Notes under the pieces: model-generated
Told to the model about the DNA's origin: nothing
Databases searched by the model: none
The model's input: the letters and a program-made list of their open reading frames with translations, nothing else
From: Thermincola carboxydiphila
GTDB lineage: Bacteria; Bacillota; Thermincolia; Thermincolales; UBA2595
NCBI GenBank assembly: GCA_016841725.1
Contig: JAENYP010000003.1
Location: 62,001-126,000, forward strand
Reading direction: 5' to 3'
Length of the DNA stretch: 64,000 bases
Shown here: piece after piece, positions 41,526-48,791 of the stretch
Numbering within the stretch: the first letter of the stretch is position 1
Layout of the letters: each line of letters opens with the position of its first letter
Made by a program: the position numbers and the translations under genes

Positions 41526-41945
41526 ATGGGTGATTTGAGAAATTGTCCCGAGTGCGGTAAGGTATTTGTCAAAATTAATAAAAACCTCTGCCCGGACTGT
41601 ATTGACAAAGAGGAAGTCGCCTTTGAGAATGTGAGAAAATATCTGAAAGACAACCCTAATGCCTCTGTTGAGGAGATTGTGGAAATTACCGGGGTTGAGG
41701 AAAAGAAAGTACTCAGGTGGATGCGTGAAGGGCGTGTTGATGTCAGCTTCTCTGACGGCAGCAGCGGCCTGACCTGCAAGAGCTGTGGAACCAGTATCAG
41801 GACAGGCAACTTTTGTTCCAATTGTGCCAAAACGCTGTCTGCCCAGATGAAAGGCGCTGCGGGACAGAAGATAATTAGGCAGGAAGAGCCCGAAAAGGAA
41901 AAAAGAAGGGGTATGTATACTGCCGACAGGATGAGAGATGACTAA
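41526..41945 (+). CDS. yvyF: YvyF-like flagellar operon protein (TIGR03826 type)
   Basis: A 139-residue protein found in front of flgM in Firmicutes. It has an N-terminal zinc-finger-like CPECGKVF plus LCPDC pair and a helical domain with ASVEEIVEITGVEEKKVLRW typical of a small helix-turn-helix. A second cysteine cluster follows (CKSCGTSIRTGNFCSNCAK), then a charged tail. Its role in flagellar gene control is not well defined. GGGAGG at 41513-41518 fits ATG 41526 better than ATG 41520. A TGTCGAA box lies at 41474-41480 upstream. Confidence 0.88.
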   Translation: MGDLRNCPECGKVFVKINKNLCPDCIDKEEVAFENVRKYLKDNPNASVEEIVEITGVEEKKVLRWMREGRVDVSFSDGSSGLTCKSCGTSIRTGNFCSNCAKTLSAQMKGAAGQKIIRQEEPEKEKRRGMYTADRMRDD

Positions 41946-42092
41946 ACCGGGCAGGAATTGTAAGTGTTTCCCGGCTTGTGATTAAAATAACATAATTTTC
42001 AGACAAAACGGCAGGCAGCCTTATTGGGGAGCTAACTGATGCAATATAAAGAAAAACTGAATAATTGTGAGATAATATGAGGAATTCCGGCC

Positions 42093-42120
42093 TAAATAAA
42101 AATAAACGTTTTGCCGACAT
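42093..42120 (+). promoter_or_regulatory. Candidate sigma-D (sigma-28) promoter upstream of flgM
   Basis: TAAA at 42093-42096, a 16-base spacer and GCCGACAT at 42113-42120, close to the TAAA-N15-GCCGATAA consensus of flagellar sigma-D. Confidence 0.5.
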
Positions 42121-42189
42121 TAACTGTAAGTTACATTAACGTTGCGAAAAGGTTAAATCCATTTGAGTATTTTTAAAGAGGTGGCCGGA

Positions 42190-42492
42190 ATGATTATCTC
42201 AAACAGTCAGATCAGGTCCCTGATTGCCATGTATGCCAATCAGGACAAGAAAGAGGCCCAGAGCCCCGGAAAAGGCCATAAAAAGTTTAACGAAGAGGCA
42301 TACCAGATTTCTGTTTCCAGTGATGCCCAGGCCTACATGACAGCCAAAGAGGTTATCAGTTCCCTTCCTGAGATTAGGGAAGACAGGCTGGCCAATATCA
42401 GAAAACAGGTACAGTCCGGTACTTATGAGGTAACCGATGAAGAGGTTGCTGAAAAGATGATCGGGAGGAGCCTGGTTGATAAACTGGTATAA
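42190..42492 (+). CDS. flgM: Anti-sigma-28 factor FlgM
   Basis: A 100-residue protein that binds and inhibits sigma-D until the hook-basal body is complete. The C-terminal half has the FlgM binding region: VSSDAQAYMTAKEVISSLPE, EDRLANIRKQVQSGTYEVTD and EEVAEKMIGRSLVD. The N-terminal half is polar and probably disordered. AAAGAGGTGG at 42176-42185 supports ATG 42190; the open frame continues back to TTG 42163. It is followed by flgN. Confidence 0.92.
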   Translation: MIISNSQIRSLIAMYANQDKKEAQSPGKGHKKFNEEAYQISVSSDAQAYMTAKEVISSLPEIREDRLANIRKQVQSGTYEVTDEEVAEKMIGRSLVDKLV

Positions 42493-42543
42493 GCGTCTTT
42501 GGGGCATATGGAAAAGATTCATTAAAGATACGGGGGAATAAAG

Positions 42544-43038
42544 GTGGAAAAAATTCTTGCCGGGCTGTTGGAAAACATGATGAGCCAGTATGAGCTGTAT
42601 CAAAGAGTGCTTTCCCTGGGTTCAGAAAAACAGCCGGTGCTGGTAAAAGGTGACCTCCACGAGCTTGAGAGGATAACAAGGGAAGAAGAGAGGTTGATTT
42701 TACAGGTTGGCAGGCTGGAGGAGCAGAGGTTGTCCTTCCACCGGGATTTGGCCGGCCATTTCGCACTTTCTCCCGAAGAGTTAACTGTCTCTGAGATTAT
42801 CAACCGCGTTGATGAGCCAACCGGTGTGCAGTTCAGGCAGGTTATGGAAAACATGACAGATGTGCTGCAGAAGCTTGCTGAAACTAATGAGGCCAATACG
42901 GAGCTGGTAAGGAGTTCACTTGAGTTTGTGAATTTTTGTTTTAATATACTTACTGATAATGACAGCGCTCCTTCATATGGAGATAAGGAGGATTCCCCAA
43001 AGGGGAATGCTGCCAAGATATTTGACCGGAAGGTCTGA
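42544..43038 (+). CDS. flgN: Flagellar chaperone FlgN
   Basis: A 164-residue, largely helical cytoplasmic chaperone for the hook-associated proteins FlgK and FlgL. It shows the FlgN pattern of an N-terminal coiled coil (LLENMMSQYELYQRVLSLGS, RITREEERLILQVGRLEEQR) and a second helix pair ending in EFVNFCFNIL, with an acidic tail. GTG 42544 follows GGGGGAATAAAG. Its client flgK is the next gene, 35 bases downstream. Confidence 0.87.
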   Translation: MEKILAGLLENMMSQYELYQRVLSLGSEKQPVLVKGDLHELERITREEERLILQVGRLEEQRLSFHRDLAGHFALSPEELTVSEIINRVDEPTGVQFRQVMENMTDVLQKLAETNEANTELVRSSLEFVNFCFNILTDNDSAPSYGDKEDSPKGNAAKIFDRKV

Positions 43039-43073
43039 GTTTAAAAAAACCTCGAAAAGGCGGGTAGTACTTT

Positions 43074-44534
43074 ATGAGCTCAACATTTTTCGGACTGGAA
43101 ATAGGAAGAAAGGCGCTGCAGGTACAGCAGACTGCCCTTAATGTAACCGGTCATAATATTGCCAATGCCAATACAACAGGGTTTACCCGGCAGCAGGCAG
43201 TTATGTCTGCAACCAAGCCGTTCGCCATGCCTTCTTATAACAGGCCGATAGGAGCAGGACAAATTGGGACAGGTGTAGAGGTCCAGGAAATACGCAGGTT
43301 AAGGGATGACTTTATTGATTTACAGGTGAGACAGGAAATTAATAAGTTCACCGAATGGGAAGAGAAACAAGATGCCTTGCAAAAACTGGAAGTCATTTTT
43401 AATGAGCCATCTGAATCCGGCCTGAGAACTGTTATGGACCAGTTCTGGGAAGCGTGGCAGGATTTGTCCCGCAAACCTGAACTGGAAGCTGTCCGCAAGA
43501 CAGTGCGTGAGAGAGGGATAACCCTTGCGGAGACCTTTAATCATCTGGACAGGCAGCTTAGCGAACTGGCTGCTGATATTGATGCATCGGTAAGGATTAA
43601 GGTTGACGAAATCAATAATATAGCCAGCCAGATAGCAACACTAAATGACCAGATTGTGAGGATAGAGGTCCAGGATGACAATGCCAATGATCTCAGGGAC
43701 AAGAGGGACCTTTTGGTTGACGAATTGTCCAAAAGCATCCAGGTTACTGTCAGTGAGGATGAATATGGTTCACTTAAGGTTACCATAGGAGGAAGGGCCT
43801 TGGTTTCGGGGGCAGAGACCTTTGGCATCTCGGCGGTACCGGACCCGGGCAATAACGGCTATGCTGAACTGCAGTGGGATTCAGACGGGACTGCTGTTAT
43901 GGTACGGTCAGGGGAACTCAAAGGCATGCTGGACAACAGAGATAATATTGTACCAAGCTACCTGAACCAACTGGATGAACTGGCCAGGACAGTGGTAGTG
44001 GAGTTGAATGCTGTCCACGCTGCGGGTTACGGGTTGGATGATGATGTTGGCGGAATTAACTTCTTTGACCCCATTGACCCTCTTGACCCCAGCTATCCAG
44101 ATAACATCACTGCAGCCAATATTGCGGTTGATGCTGCGATCATGGCCAACCTGGACAATATTGCTGCAGCAACGACACCCGGTGACCCGCTTGACCCAGG
44201 GGCGAATGCCGGTGACGGGTCAAATGCGATAAACATCGTGGGATTGAAACACCAGAATCTCATTGGTACTGCCAGTATTGATGATTATTACCGTGGTATG
44301 ATTGCCGAGCTGGGTGTCCAGGCTCAGGAAGCCGGACGAATGACTGACAACCAGGAACTGCTGGTGGCCCAGCTGGGGAACCGCAGGGAACAGGTATCCG
44401 GGGTTTCCCTGGATGAGGAAATGACAAATATGATAAAATTTCAGCATGCCTATAATGCGGCGGCACGTGTGGTTACTGCAATGGACGAACTGCTGGATAC
44501 TGTTGTTAACAGGCTTGGCCTGGTAGGAAGATAA
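43074..44534 (+). CDS. flgK: Flagellar hook-associated protein 1 (FlgK)
   Basis: A 486-residue hook-filament junction protein. The conserved N-terminus SSTFFGLEIGRKALQVQQTA with NVTGHNIANANTTGFTRQQA carries the flagellar rod/hook signature. The C-terminus ends with VSLDEEMTNMIKFQHAYNAA and LLDTVVNRLG, the typical coiled coil. Both terminal helices are intact, so it should be functional. The ATG at 43074 follows a moderate site (GGGTAG). Its partner flgL no longer follows directly: an insertion with a four-helix-bundle gene lies between. Confidence 0.94.
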   Translation: MSSTFFGLEIGRKALQVQQTALNVTGHNIANANTTGFTRQQAVMSATKPFAMPSYNRPIGAGQIGTGVEVQEIRRLRDDFIDLQVRQEINKFTEWEEKQDALQKLEVIFNEPSESGLRTVMDQFWEAWQDLSRKPELEAVRKTVRERGITLAETFNHLDRQLSELAADIDASVRIKVDEINNIASQIATLNDQIVRIEVQDDNANDLRDKRDLLVDELSKSIQVTVSEDEYGSLKVTIGGRALVSGAETFGISAVPDPGNNGYAELQWDSDGTAVMVRSGELKGMLDNRDNIVPSYLNQLDELARTVVVELNAVHAAGYGLDDDVGGINFFDPIDPLDPSYPDNITAANIAVDAAIMANLDNIAAATTPGDPLDPGANAGDGSNAINIVGLKHQNLIGTASIDDYYRGMIAELGVQAQEAGRMTDNQELLVAQLGNRREQVSGVSLDEEMTNMIKFQHAYNAAARVVTAMDELLDTVVNRLGLVGR

Positions 44535-44558
44535 GATAGGAGTTAGGAGTCAGGAGAC

Positions 44559-44574
44559 AGGAGACAGGAGTCAG
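44559..44574 (+). repeat. Left arm of a 16-bp perfect inverted repeat
   Basis: AGGAGACAGGAGTCAG here is exactly repeated in inverted orientation at 44945-44960. The left side also lies within tandem AGGAGTCAGG/AGGAGACAGG units from about 44537 to 44578. Confidence 0.85.
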
Positions 44575-44582
44575 GAGAGGAA

Positions 44583-44948
44583 ATGAGAGATCCGGCGAAA
44601 ACATTTGAAGATTTGGTAGTATGGCAGAAGGCGCATTTGTTCGTGCTTGCTGTTTATCGTTTAACAGGGACGTTTCCGAAGTATGAGATATACGGGTTGT
44701 CTTCTCAATTTCGGCGGGCCGCCACCTCTATAGCAGCGAATATTGCTGAAGGTTTTCGTAAACGCGGCAAAGCTGATAAAATCCGTTTCTTTAACATTGC
44801 ACAAGGTTCTGTTGAAGAGTGCAGATACTACCTAATTCTTACTAAGGATCTTGGATATGCTGATGTTTCCGAACTCAAACTCCTTTTACAGGAGGTCAGT
44901 AAATTGTTAGAAGCATATTCACGGGGTATTCTGAATTCTGACTACTGA
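44583..44948 (+). CDS. Four-helix-bundle protein (S23 / 23S rRNA intervening-sequence family)
   Basis: A 121-residue protein of the S23 family: TFEDLVVWQKAHLFVLAVYR, FPKYEIYGLSSQFRRAATSI and AANIAEGFRKRGKADKIRFF are the hallmark blocks, followed by a helix with EECRYYLILTKDLGY. Homologues form pentameric four-helix bundles. They are found inside intervening sequences of 23S rRNA genes and widely as dispersed single genes of unknown function. Here it sits between flgK and flgL, bounded by AGGAGTCAGG-type repeats and a 16-bp inverted repeat whose right arm overlaps its last codons. It looks like an inserted unit rather than a flagellar gene. Confidence 0.88.
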   Translation: MRDPAKTFEDLVVWQKAHLFVLAVYRLTGTFPKYEIYGLSSQFRRAATSIAANIAEGFRKRGKADKIRFFNIAQGSVEECRYYLILTKDLGYADVSELKLLLQEVSKLLEAYSRGILNSDY

Positions 44949-44960
44949 CTCCTGTCTCCT
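44945..44960 (-). repeat. Right arm of the 16-bp perfect inverted repeat
   Basis: CTGACTCCTGTCTCCT is the exact reverse complement of 44559-44574 and includes the last codons of the S23-family gene. Confidence 0.85.
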
Positions 44961-45006
44961 ATTCGCATAATATATCTACTAATTATAAACCAAAGGGGTG
45001 TCATTG

Positions 45007-45882
45007 ATGCGCATTACTCAGGGTATGCTGGTCGGCAACTTCCTCAACAACCTGAATACCAACTACCGAAATATGAACAAAATTCAGGAACAACTTTCAA
45101 CAACAAAAAAAATAAACAGGCCCTCAGATGACCCTGTGGGGGTCATCACGTCCCTCAGACTGTATACCGGTCTGACGGAAACCGAAAAATACCTAAGCAA
45201 TGTGGAAGATGCCATGGGGTGGCTGAATACCACCGATACTGCTTTGGGGCAGGCGTGTGATGTCATGGACCGGGTGCGGGAGATAATTATTGCCGGGGCT
45301 GCTGATTCCCTGTCCCAGTCGGCTCGGGATGCCTTAGCTGCTGAGGTTTCCCAGCTGAGGGAACAGCTTGAACAGATTGGCAATACTGCCCATGACGGGC
45401 GGTATATCTTCGGGGGTTTCCGGACCACTGAACCTCCCTTTGCAGCAGGTGCTTATGCAGGAGATACGGGAAGCATGAACTATGAAATAGGAGTTAATAT
45501 CACCGTGCCGATTAACCTCACCGGTGATGATGTTTTAATAAATACAGTGGATGCATTTGCACTGCTGACAGATATTGAGAATGACATCAGTGGAGGGAAC
45601 ACGGCTTCCCTGTCTGGAACCAGGCTGGGAGAACTGGATCAGGCCATAGATAATGTATTATCACTTCGTACGGAAGTCGGAGCAAAAACAAACCGCCTTG
45701 AATTAACTAACAACCGGTTGGAAGATGCAAACCTCAATTTAAATCAAATCCTGTCAAATACGGAAGACATAAACACCGCCGAGGTCATTACGCAGTTGAA
45801 AATGCAGGAAAATACATATCAGACTGCTTTAGCAGCTGGGGCAAGGATTATTCAGCCTACCCTGATAGACTTCCTGCGCTAG
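45007..45882 (+). CDS. flgL: Flagellar hook-associated protein 3 (FlgL)
   Basis: A 291-residue junction protein between FlgK and the filament. It shares the flagellin-type N-terminal helix MRITQGMLVGNFLNNLNTNY with QLSTTKKINRPSDDPVGVIT, and the C-terminal helix VITQLKMQENTYQTALAAGA. AAAGGGGTG at 44992-45000 supports ATG 45007, and the family starts exactly there. The upstream insertion ends 46 bases before, so flgL keeps its own ribosome binding site. Confidence 0.94.
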   Translation: MRITQGMLVGNFLNNLNTNYRNMNKIQEQLSTTKKINRPSDDPVGVITSLRLYTGLTETEKYLSNVEDAMGWLNTTDTALGQACDVMDRVREIIIAGAADSLSQSARDALAAEVSQLREQLEQIGNTAHDGRYIFGGFRTTEPPFAAGAYAGDTGSMNYEIGVNITVPINLTGDDVLINTVDAFALLTDIENDISGGNTASLSGTRLGELDQAIDNVLSLRTEVGAKTNRLELTNNRLEDANLNLNQILSNTEDINTAEVITQLKMQENTYQTALAAGARIIQPTLIDFLR

Positions 45883-45894
45883 AGGTGATTCATC

Positions 45895-46455
45895 GTGATG
45901 CAGGTAAGCATTGACCAGACTTTTGGGCAAATTGGGATCAGACAAAAAAAGGCTTCTTTTAAAATTTACATCCGGCCGCCGGATGTAAAAGTATCTCAAA
46001 AACCTGCTGAAATTAAGATAATTAGAGACCGGCCTGCGGTTCATATTAATCAAACTGAAACCTTGGCCAGTATGGGGTACAGGAACATAACCGCTTTTCA
46101 GAAACATTTTGCCCAAAAGGGCAGAAGTGCGGTTTTATCTGGCATTAGAAAAACAGTTACTGAGGGTGACCGGATGGGAAGAATTGTTTCTGGTGAAGAC
46201 CCTATCCCAGCTATGGCAGCAGAGTCCTTTAGAGATAAAAGGGAATTTAATCTGGCACTAATGCCGAAGGTGGCGCCGGATATTTCTTTTACCGGCAAAA
46301 CCGACATTAAGGCAACTTGGGGAGAAGTCACGGTTCGGTCAAGAATCAACTTCCCCGAAATATTGGCAACCAGGGCAAATCTAAAAGTATATCTAAAGTT
46401 TAGGCCTGAATTAAATGTTAAGGTGACAGGAAACTGGATAAATGTTTCGGGATAA
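45895..46455 (+). CDS. yviE: YviE-like protein (DUF6470 family)
   Basis: A 186-residue protein occupying the position of B. subtilis yviE between flgL and fliW. It has an N-terminal IDQTFGQIGIRQKKASFKIY with IRPPDVKV, a central conserved DRMGRIVSGEDPIPAMAAES and a C-terminal strand-rich part ending in LNVKVTGNWINVSG. The function is unknown. AGAGGTG at 45881-45887 fits GTG 45895 (ATG 45898 is possible). Tight spacing on both sides indicates one operon. Confidence 0.82.
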   Translation: MMQVSIDQTFGQIGIRQKKASFKIYIRPPDVKVSQKPAEIKIIRDRPAVHINQTETLASMGYRNITAFQKHFAQKGRSAVLSGIRKTVTEGDRMGRIVSGEDPIPAMAAESFRDKREFNLALMPKVAPDISFTGKTDIKATWGEVTVRSRINFPEILATRANLKVYLKFRPELNVKVTGNWINVSG

Positions 46456-46475
46456 GAAACTATGAGGTGAGATAC

Positions 46476-46913
46476 GTGATAATTAAGACTTCGCGCTTTG
46501 GTGAGGTTGAATGTCAGGAAGAGCATATTTTTAGGTTTGTGGAAGGGCCTTTGGGATTTTCGGAGGCTAAAAATTTTATAATTTTGAACCATCCGGGTAA
46601 TGCTGTATTTAAATGGCTGCAGTCCACAGATAATCCGGAACTCGCATTTGTGGTAGCTGAGCCTTTTTATTTTTTCCCGGATTATGCCTTTGATTTGGAA
46701 GATAATGACGTAAAGGTTCTGGGGATTCAGGATCGGGAAAAAGTTCTGGTTTATACCATCATATTGATTCCTGGTGACCCGAAAAAAATTACTACAAATT
46801 TAAAGGCGCCTGTTATAGTTAACGGAGAGAACCGGAAGGGAAAACAGGTTGTATTGTTAGACGAACGTTATTCGACAAAACACTATATTTTTCCGCAGGA
46901 GACTCAGGATTAA
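46476..46913 (+). CDS. fliW: Flagellar assembly factor FliW
   Basis: A 145-residue protein that binds flagellin and CsrA in turn. Free FliW removes CsrA from the flagellin mRNA, so flagellin is made only when it is being exported. The family blocks EEHIFRFVEGPLGFSEAKNF, FKWLQSTDNPELAFVVAEP and NLKAPVIVNGENRKGKQVVL are present. GAGGTGA at 46464-46470 supports GTG 46476. csrA follows after 27 bases, and flagellin comes next. Confidence 0.93.
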   Translation: MIIKTSRFGEVECQEEHIFRFVEGPLGFSEAKNFIILNHPGNAVFKWLQSTDNPELAFVVAEPFYFFPDYAFDLEDNDVKVLGIQDREKVLVYTIILIPGDPKKITTNLKAPVIVNGENRKGKQVVLLDERYSTKHYIFPQETQD

Positions 46914-46940
46914 TAGATTTTAGCCAGGGAGGGCAAAGGA

Positions 46941-47204
46941 ATGTTAGCACTGACACGTAAAGTGGGACAAAGCATTGTAATAGGCGATAGGATTGAAATT
47001 ACTGTGGTTGAAGTTAAAGGAGACCAGATACGGCTGGGAATAAAGGCACCGAAAGAAGTTTCAATCTACAGGAAAGAAATCTATGATGAAATTCAGGCTG
47101 AAAACCAGGCAGCTGCTGATTTACTTGGGCTTTCCCCGAATGATTTGGACGGAGTCTTATCAGAAGCTGTTGAGGTAACGAAAAAACATACAAAAAAAAT
47201 CTAA
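46941..47204 (+). CDS. csrA: Carbon storage regulator CsrA
   Basis: An 87-residue RNA-binding dimer that represses translation by binding GGA motifs. It has the canonical N-terminus [20 protein letters not shown], the core [20 protein letters not shown] with the RNA-contacting Arg, and a slightly extended C-terminal tail (about 15 residues longer than typical). GGGAGGG precedes ATG 46941. The likely target is the flagellin leader at 47415-47449. Confidence 0.95.
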   Translation: MLALTRKVGQSIVIGDRIEITVVEVKGDQIRLGIKAPKEVSIYRKEIYDEIQAENQAAADLLGLSPNDLDGVLSEAVEVTKKHTKKI

Positions 47205-47244
47205 ATAACTCGAAATAAGCTGAAATATAGAGTAAGACGAAGAT

Positions 47245-47290
47245 AAGATGCTGTTTATCGGCCATAATGGCTGCAAACAGCATCTTTTGG
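47245..47290 (+). terminator. Rho-independent terminator after csrA
   Basis: AAGATGCTGTTT (47245-47256) pairs perfectly with AAACAGCATCTT (47275-47286), with an inner GCCA/TGGC arm and a short T tail. Confidence 0.8.
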
Positions 47291-47293
47291 ATT

Positions 47294-47320
47294 TAAAGAT
47301 TTAACAGTTTTTACCGATAC
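47294..47320 (+). promoter_or_regulatory. Sigma-D (sigma-28) promoter of the flagellin gene
   Basis: TAAA at 47294-47297, a 15-base spacer and ACCGATAC at 47313-47320, close to TAAA-N15-GCCGATAA. It starts a leader of about 130 bases. Confidence 0.7.
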
Positions 47321-47414
47321 ATATTACGGAAGGTTAACTCTGCTGTATTTTCCACTTTATCCGGTGCGGCCGACCGAATAGAGAGAAGGGATAGCTGAGC
47401 TGACAAAAAATGAA

Positions 47415-47449
47415 GAGCAAGGATGCTCAGATCAAATTCAAGGAGGATG
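47415..47449 (+). promoter_or_regulatory. Probable CsrA binding sites in the flagellin leader
   Basis: GAGC-AAGGAT-GCTC (47415-47428) is a compact hairpin presenting GGA in its loop. The second GGA-rich site AAGGAGGATG (47440-47449) is the ribosome binding site itself. This two-site layout matches the CsrA control known for B. subtilis hag. Confidence 0.65.
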
Positions 47450-47456
47450 ATATTTT

Positions 47457-48299
47457 ATGAGAATTCAAAACAATATTGAGGCGTTATTCGCCAGCAACAG
47501 GTTATCGGCAACTAACACTAACCTGGCTAAATCGTTGGAAAAACTGTCTTCCGGCTATCGTATTAACCGTGCCGGTGACGATGCTGCAGGTCTGGCGATT
47601 TCCGAAAAAATGAGGGCACAGATAGGTGGCTTGAATAAGGCCATTCAGAACGCTCAGGATGGAATTTCCCTCATCCAGACAGCAGAAGGTGCTTTAAATC
47701 AAAGCCACAGTATCCTGCAGAGGATGAGAGACCTGGCTGTTCAAGCCTCTAACGGAACAAACACTACATCTGACCGGACTAAAATATCAGATGAGTTAAA
47801 GCAGTTAAAAGAGGAAATTACCAGGATTGGTAATGATACCGAATTTAACACCCAAAAACTTTTGGACAGCAGTTTCTCAAGTACAGCTCTGCAACTGCAG
47901 ATTGGTGCTAATGAAAATCAGACCATTGAATTCAATATTAAAGATATGAGGGCTACTGCGTTAGCACTAACCGCCGGAGCAGTCAGTTTGGCTGATGGGA
48001 CAGCAACTGCTCAAATTAGTGCGGCAAGTGCTCTTATCACTACTATTGATAGCGCTATAAGCTCTGTATCAACTCAGCGTTCTGAATTGGGTGCCAAGCA
48101 GAACAGGCTGGAAAACACCATTGCAAATCTCCAAACTTCTGCTGAGAACCTTACTGCTGCTGAATCCCGTATCCGTGACGTAGATATGGCTTCTGAAATG
48201 GTTAAGTTCACCAAGAATCAAATCCTCCTGCAGGCAGGTACGGCAATGCTTGCCCAGGCTAATGCGAAGCCTCAGGCTGTTTTACAGCTGTTGGGTTAA
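47457..48299 (+). CDS. hag: Flagellin
   Basis: A 280-residue filament subunit. The D0/D1 N-terminal helices are intact ([60 protein letters not shown]), as are the C-terminal ones ([60 protein letters not shown]). The central variable region is short, giving a compact flagellin rich in Ser, Thr and Ala that offers many O-glycosylation positions. It has its own sigma-D promoter, a CsrA-controlled leader and a strong terminator. The Maf proteins downstream probably glycosylate it. Confidence 0.96.
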   Translation: MRIQNNIEALFASNRLSATNTNLAKSLEKLSSGYRINRAGDDAAGLAISEKMRAQIGGLNKAIQNAQDGISLIQTAEGALNQSHSILQRMRDLAVQASNGTNTTSDRTKISDELKQLKEEITRIGNDTEFNTQKLLDSSFSSTALQLQIGANENQTIEFNIKDMRATALALTAGAVSLADGTATAQISAASALITTIDSAISSVSTQRSELGAKQNRLENTIANLQTSAENLTAAESRIRDVDMASEMVKFTKNQILLQAGTAMLAQANAKPQAVLQLLG

Positions 48300-48307
48300 G
48301 GTTAAGC

Positions 48308-48340
48308 AGGCCAGCCAACTGAGGTTGGCTGGCCTTTTAA
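48308..48340 (+). terminator. Rho-independent terminator after flagellin
   Basis: AGGCCAGCCAAC (48308-48319) pairs perfectly with GTTGGCTGGCCT (48324-48335) around TGAG, followed by a T tail. Confidence 0.92.
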
Positions 48341-48378
48341 TATCACCGGCATTGTACTGCCGAGGATGGTGACTTGTA

Positions 48379-48780
48379 GTGAAGGTTAACAGTATAAATA
48401 ATGCGCCTCCATTGAAAGAAAATAGGGATGCTTCTCTGATGCCTAAGGGCTCAATGCCAGAGGACCGTGAGGACATCCCCAGCAAGAGAAAAGATATTGG
48501 AATGGCTAAGAATTCTCCGGTTCAAAAAGAAAATCAGAAAAATGATCAGAAAGTCCTTGAAAAGAAAATAAATGAAGCTATAGATACAGTTGATAAAGCG
48601 GTAAGTATTTTTAACCATAAATTACATTTTGTTAAGCATAAGGAATCTGACCGGATTATGGTTCAGGTTATTGACACAGACACTGACAAGGTTATACGGG
48701 AAATCCCTCCGGAGGAAATTCTTGACATAGTGGCCAGGCTGAAACAGTTTGTGGGTCTTCTGGTTGATGAAAGGGCGTAG
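48379..48780 (+). CDS. flaG: FlaG family protein
   Basis: A 133-residue protein with an unconserved polar N-terminus. Its C-terminal FlaG domain contains VSIFNHKLHFVKHKESDRIM, VIDTDTDKVIREIPPEEILD and IVARLKQFVGLLVDERA. FlaG affects filament length in some bacteria and normally precedes fliD, as here. The start at GTG 48379 has only a weak ribosome binding site. Confidence 0.88.
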   Translation: MKVNSINNAPPLKENRDASLMPKGSMPEDREDIPSKRKDIGMAKNSPVQKENQKNDQKVLEKKINEAIDTVDKAVSIFNHKLHFVKHKESDRIMVQVIDTDTDKVIREIPPEEILDIVARLKQFVGLLVDERA

Positions 48781-48791
48781 GGGGTGAAATT

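Noticed and set aside
44537-44578. CRISPR-like array from the GGAGTCAGG tandem units
   Set aside because: The units are about 10 bases with no unique spacers and no cas genes; they are simple tandem repeats at the insertion edge.
44583-44948. Presence of a 23S rRNA gene around the S23-family protein
   Set aside because: The flanks are flgK and flgL; no rRNA sequence is visible, so this is a dispersed S23 copy.
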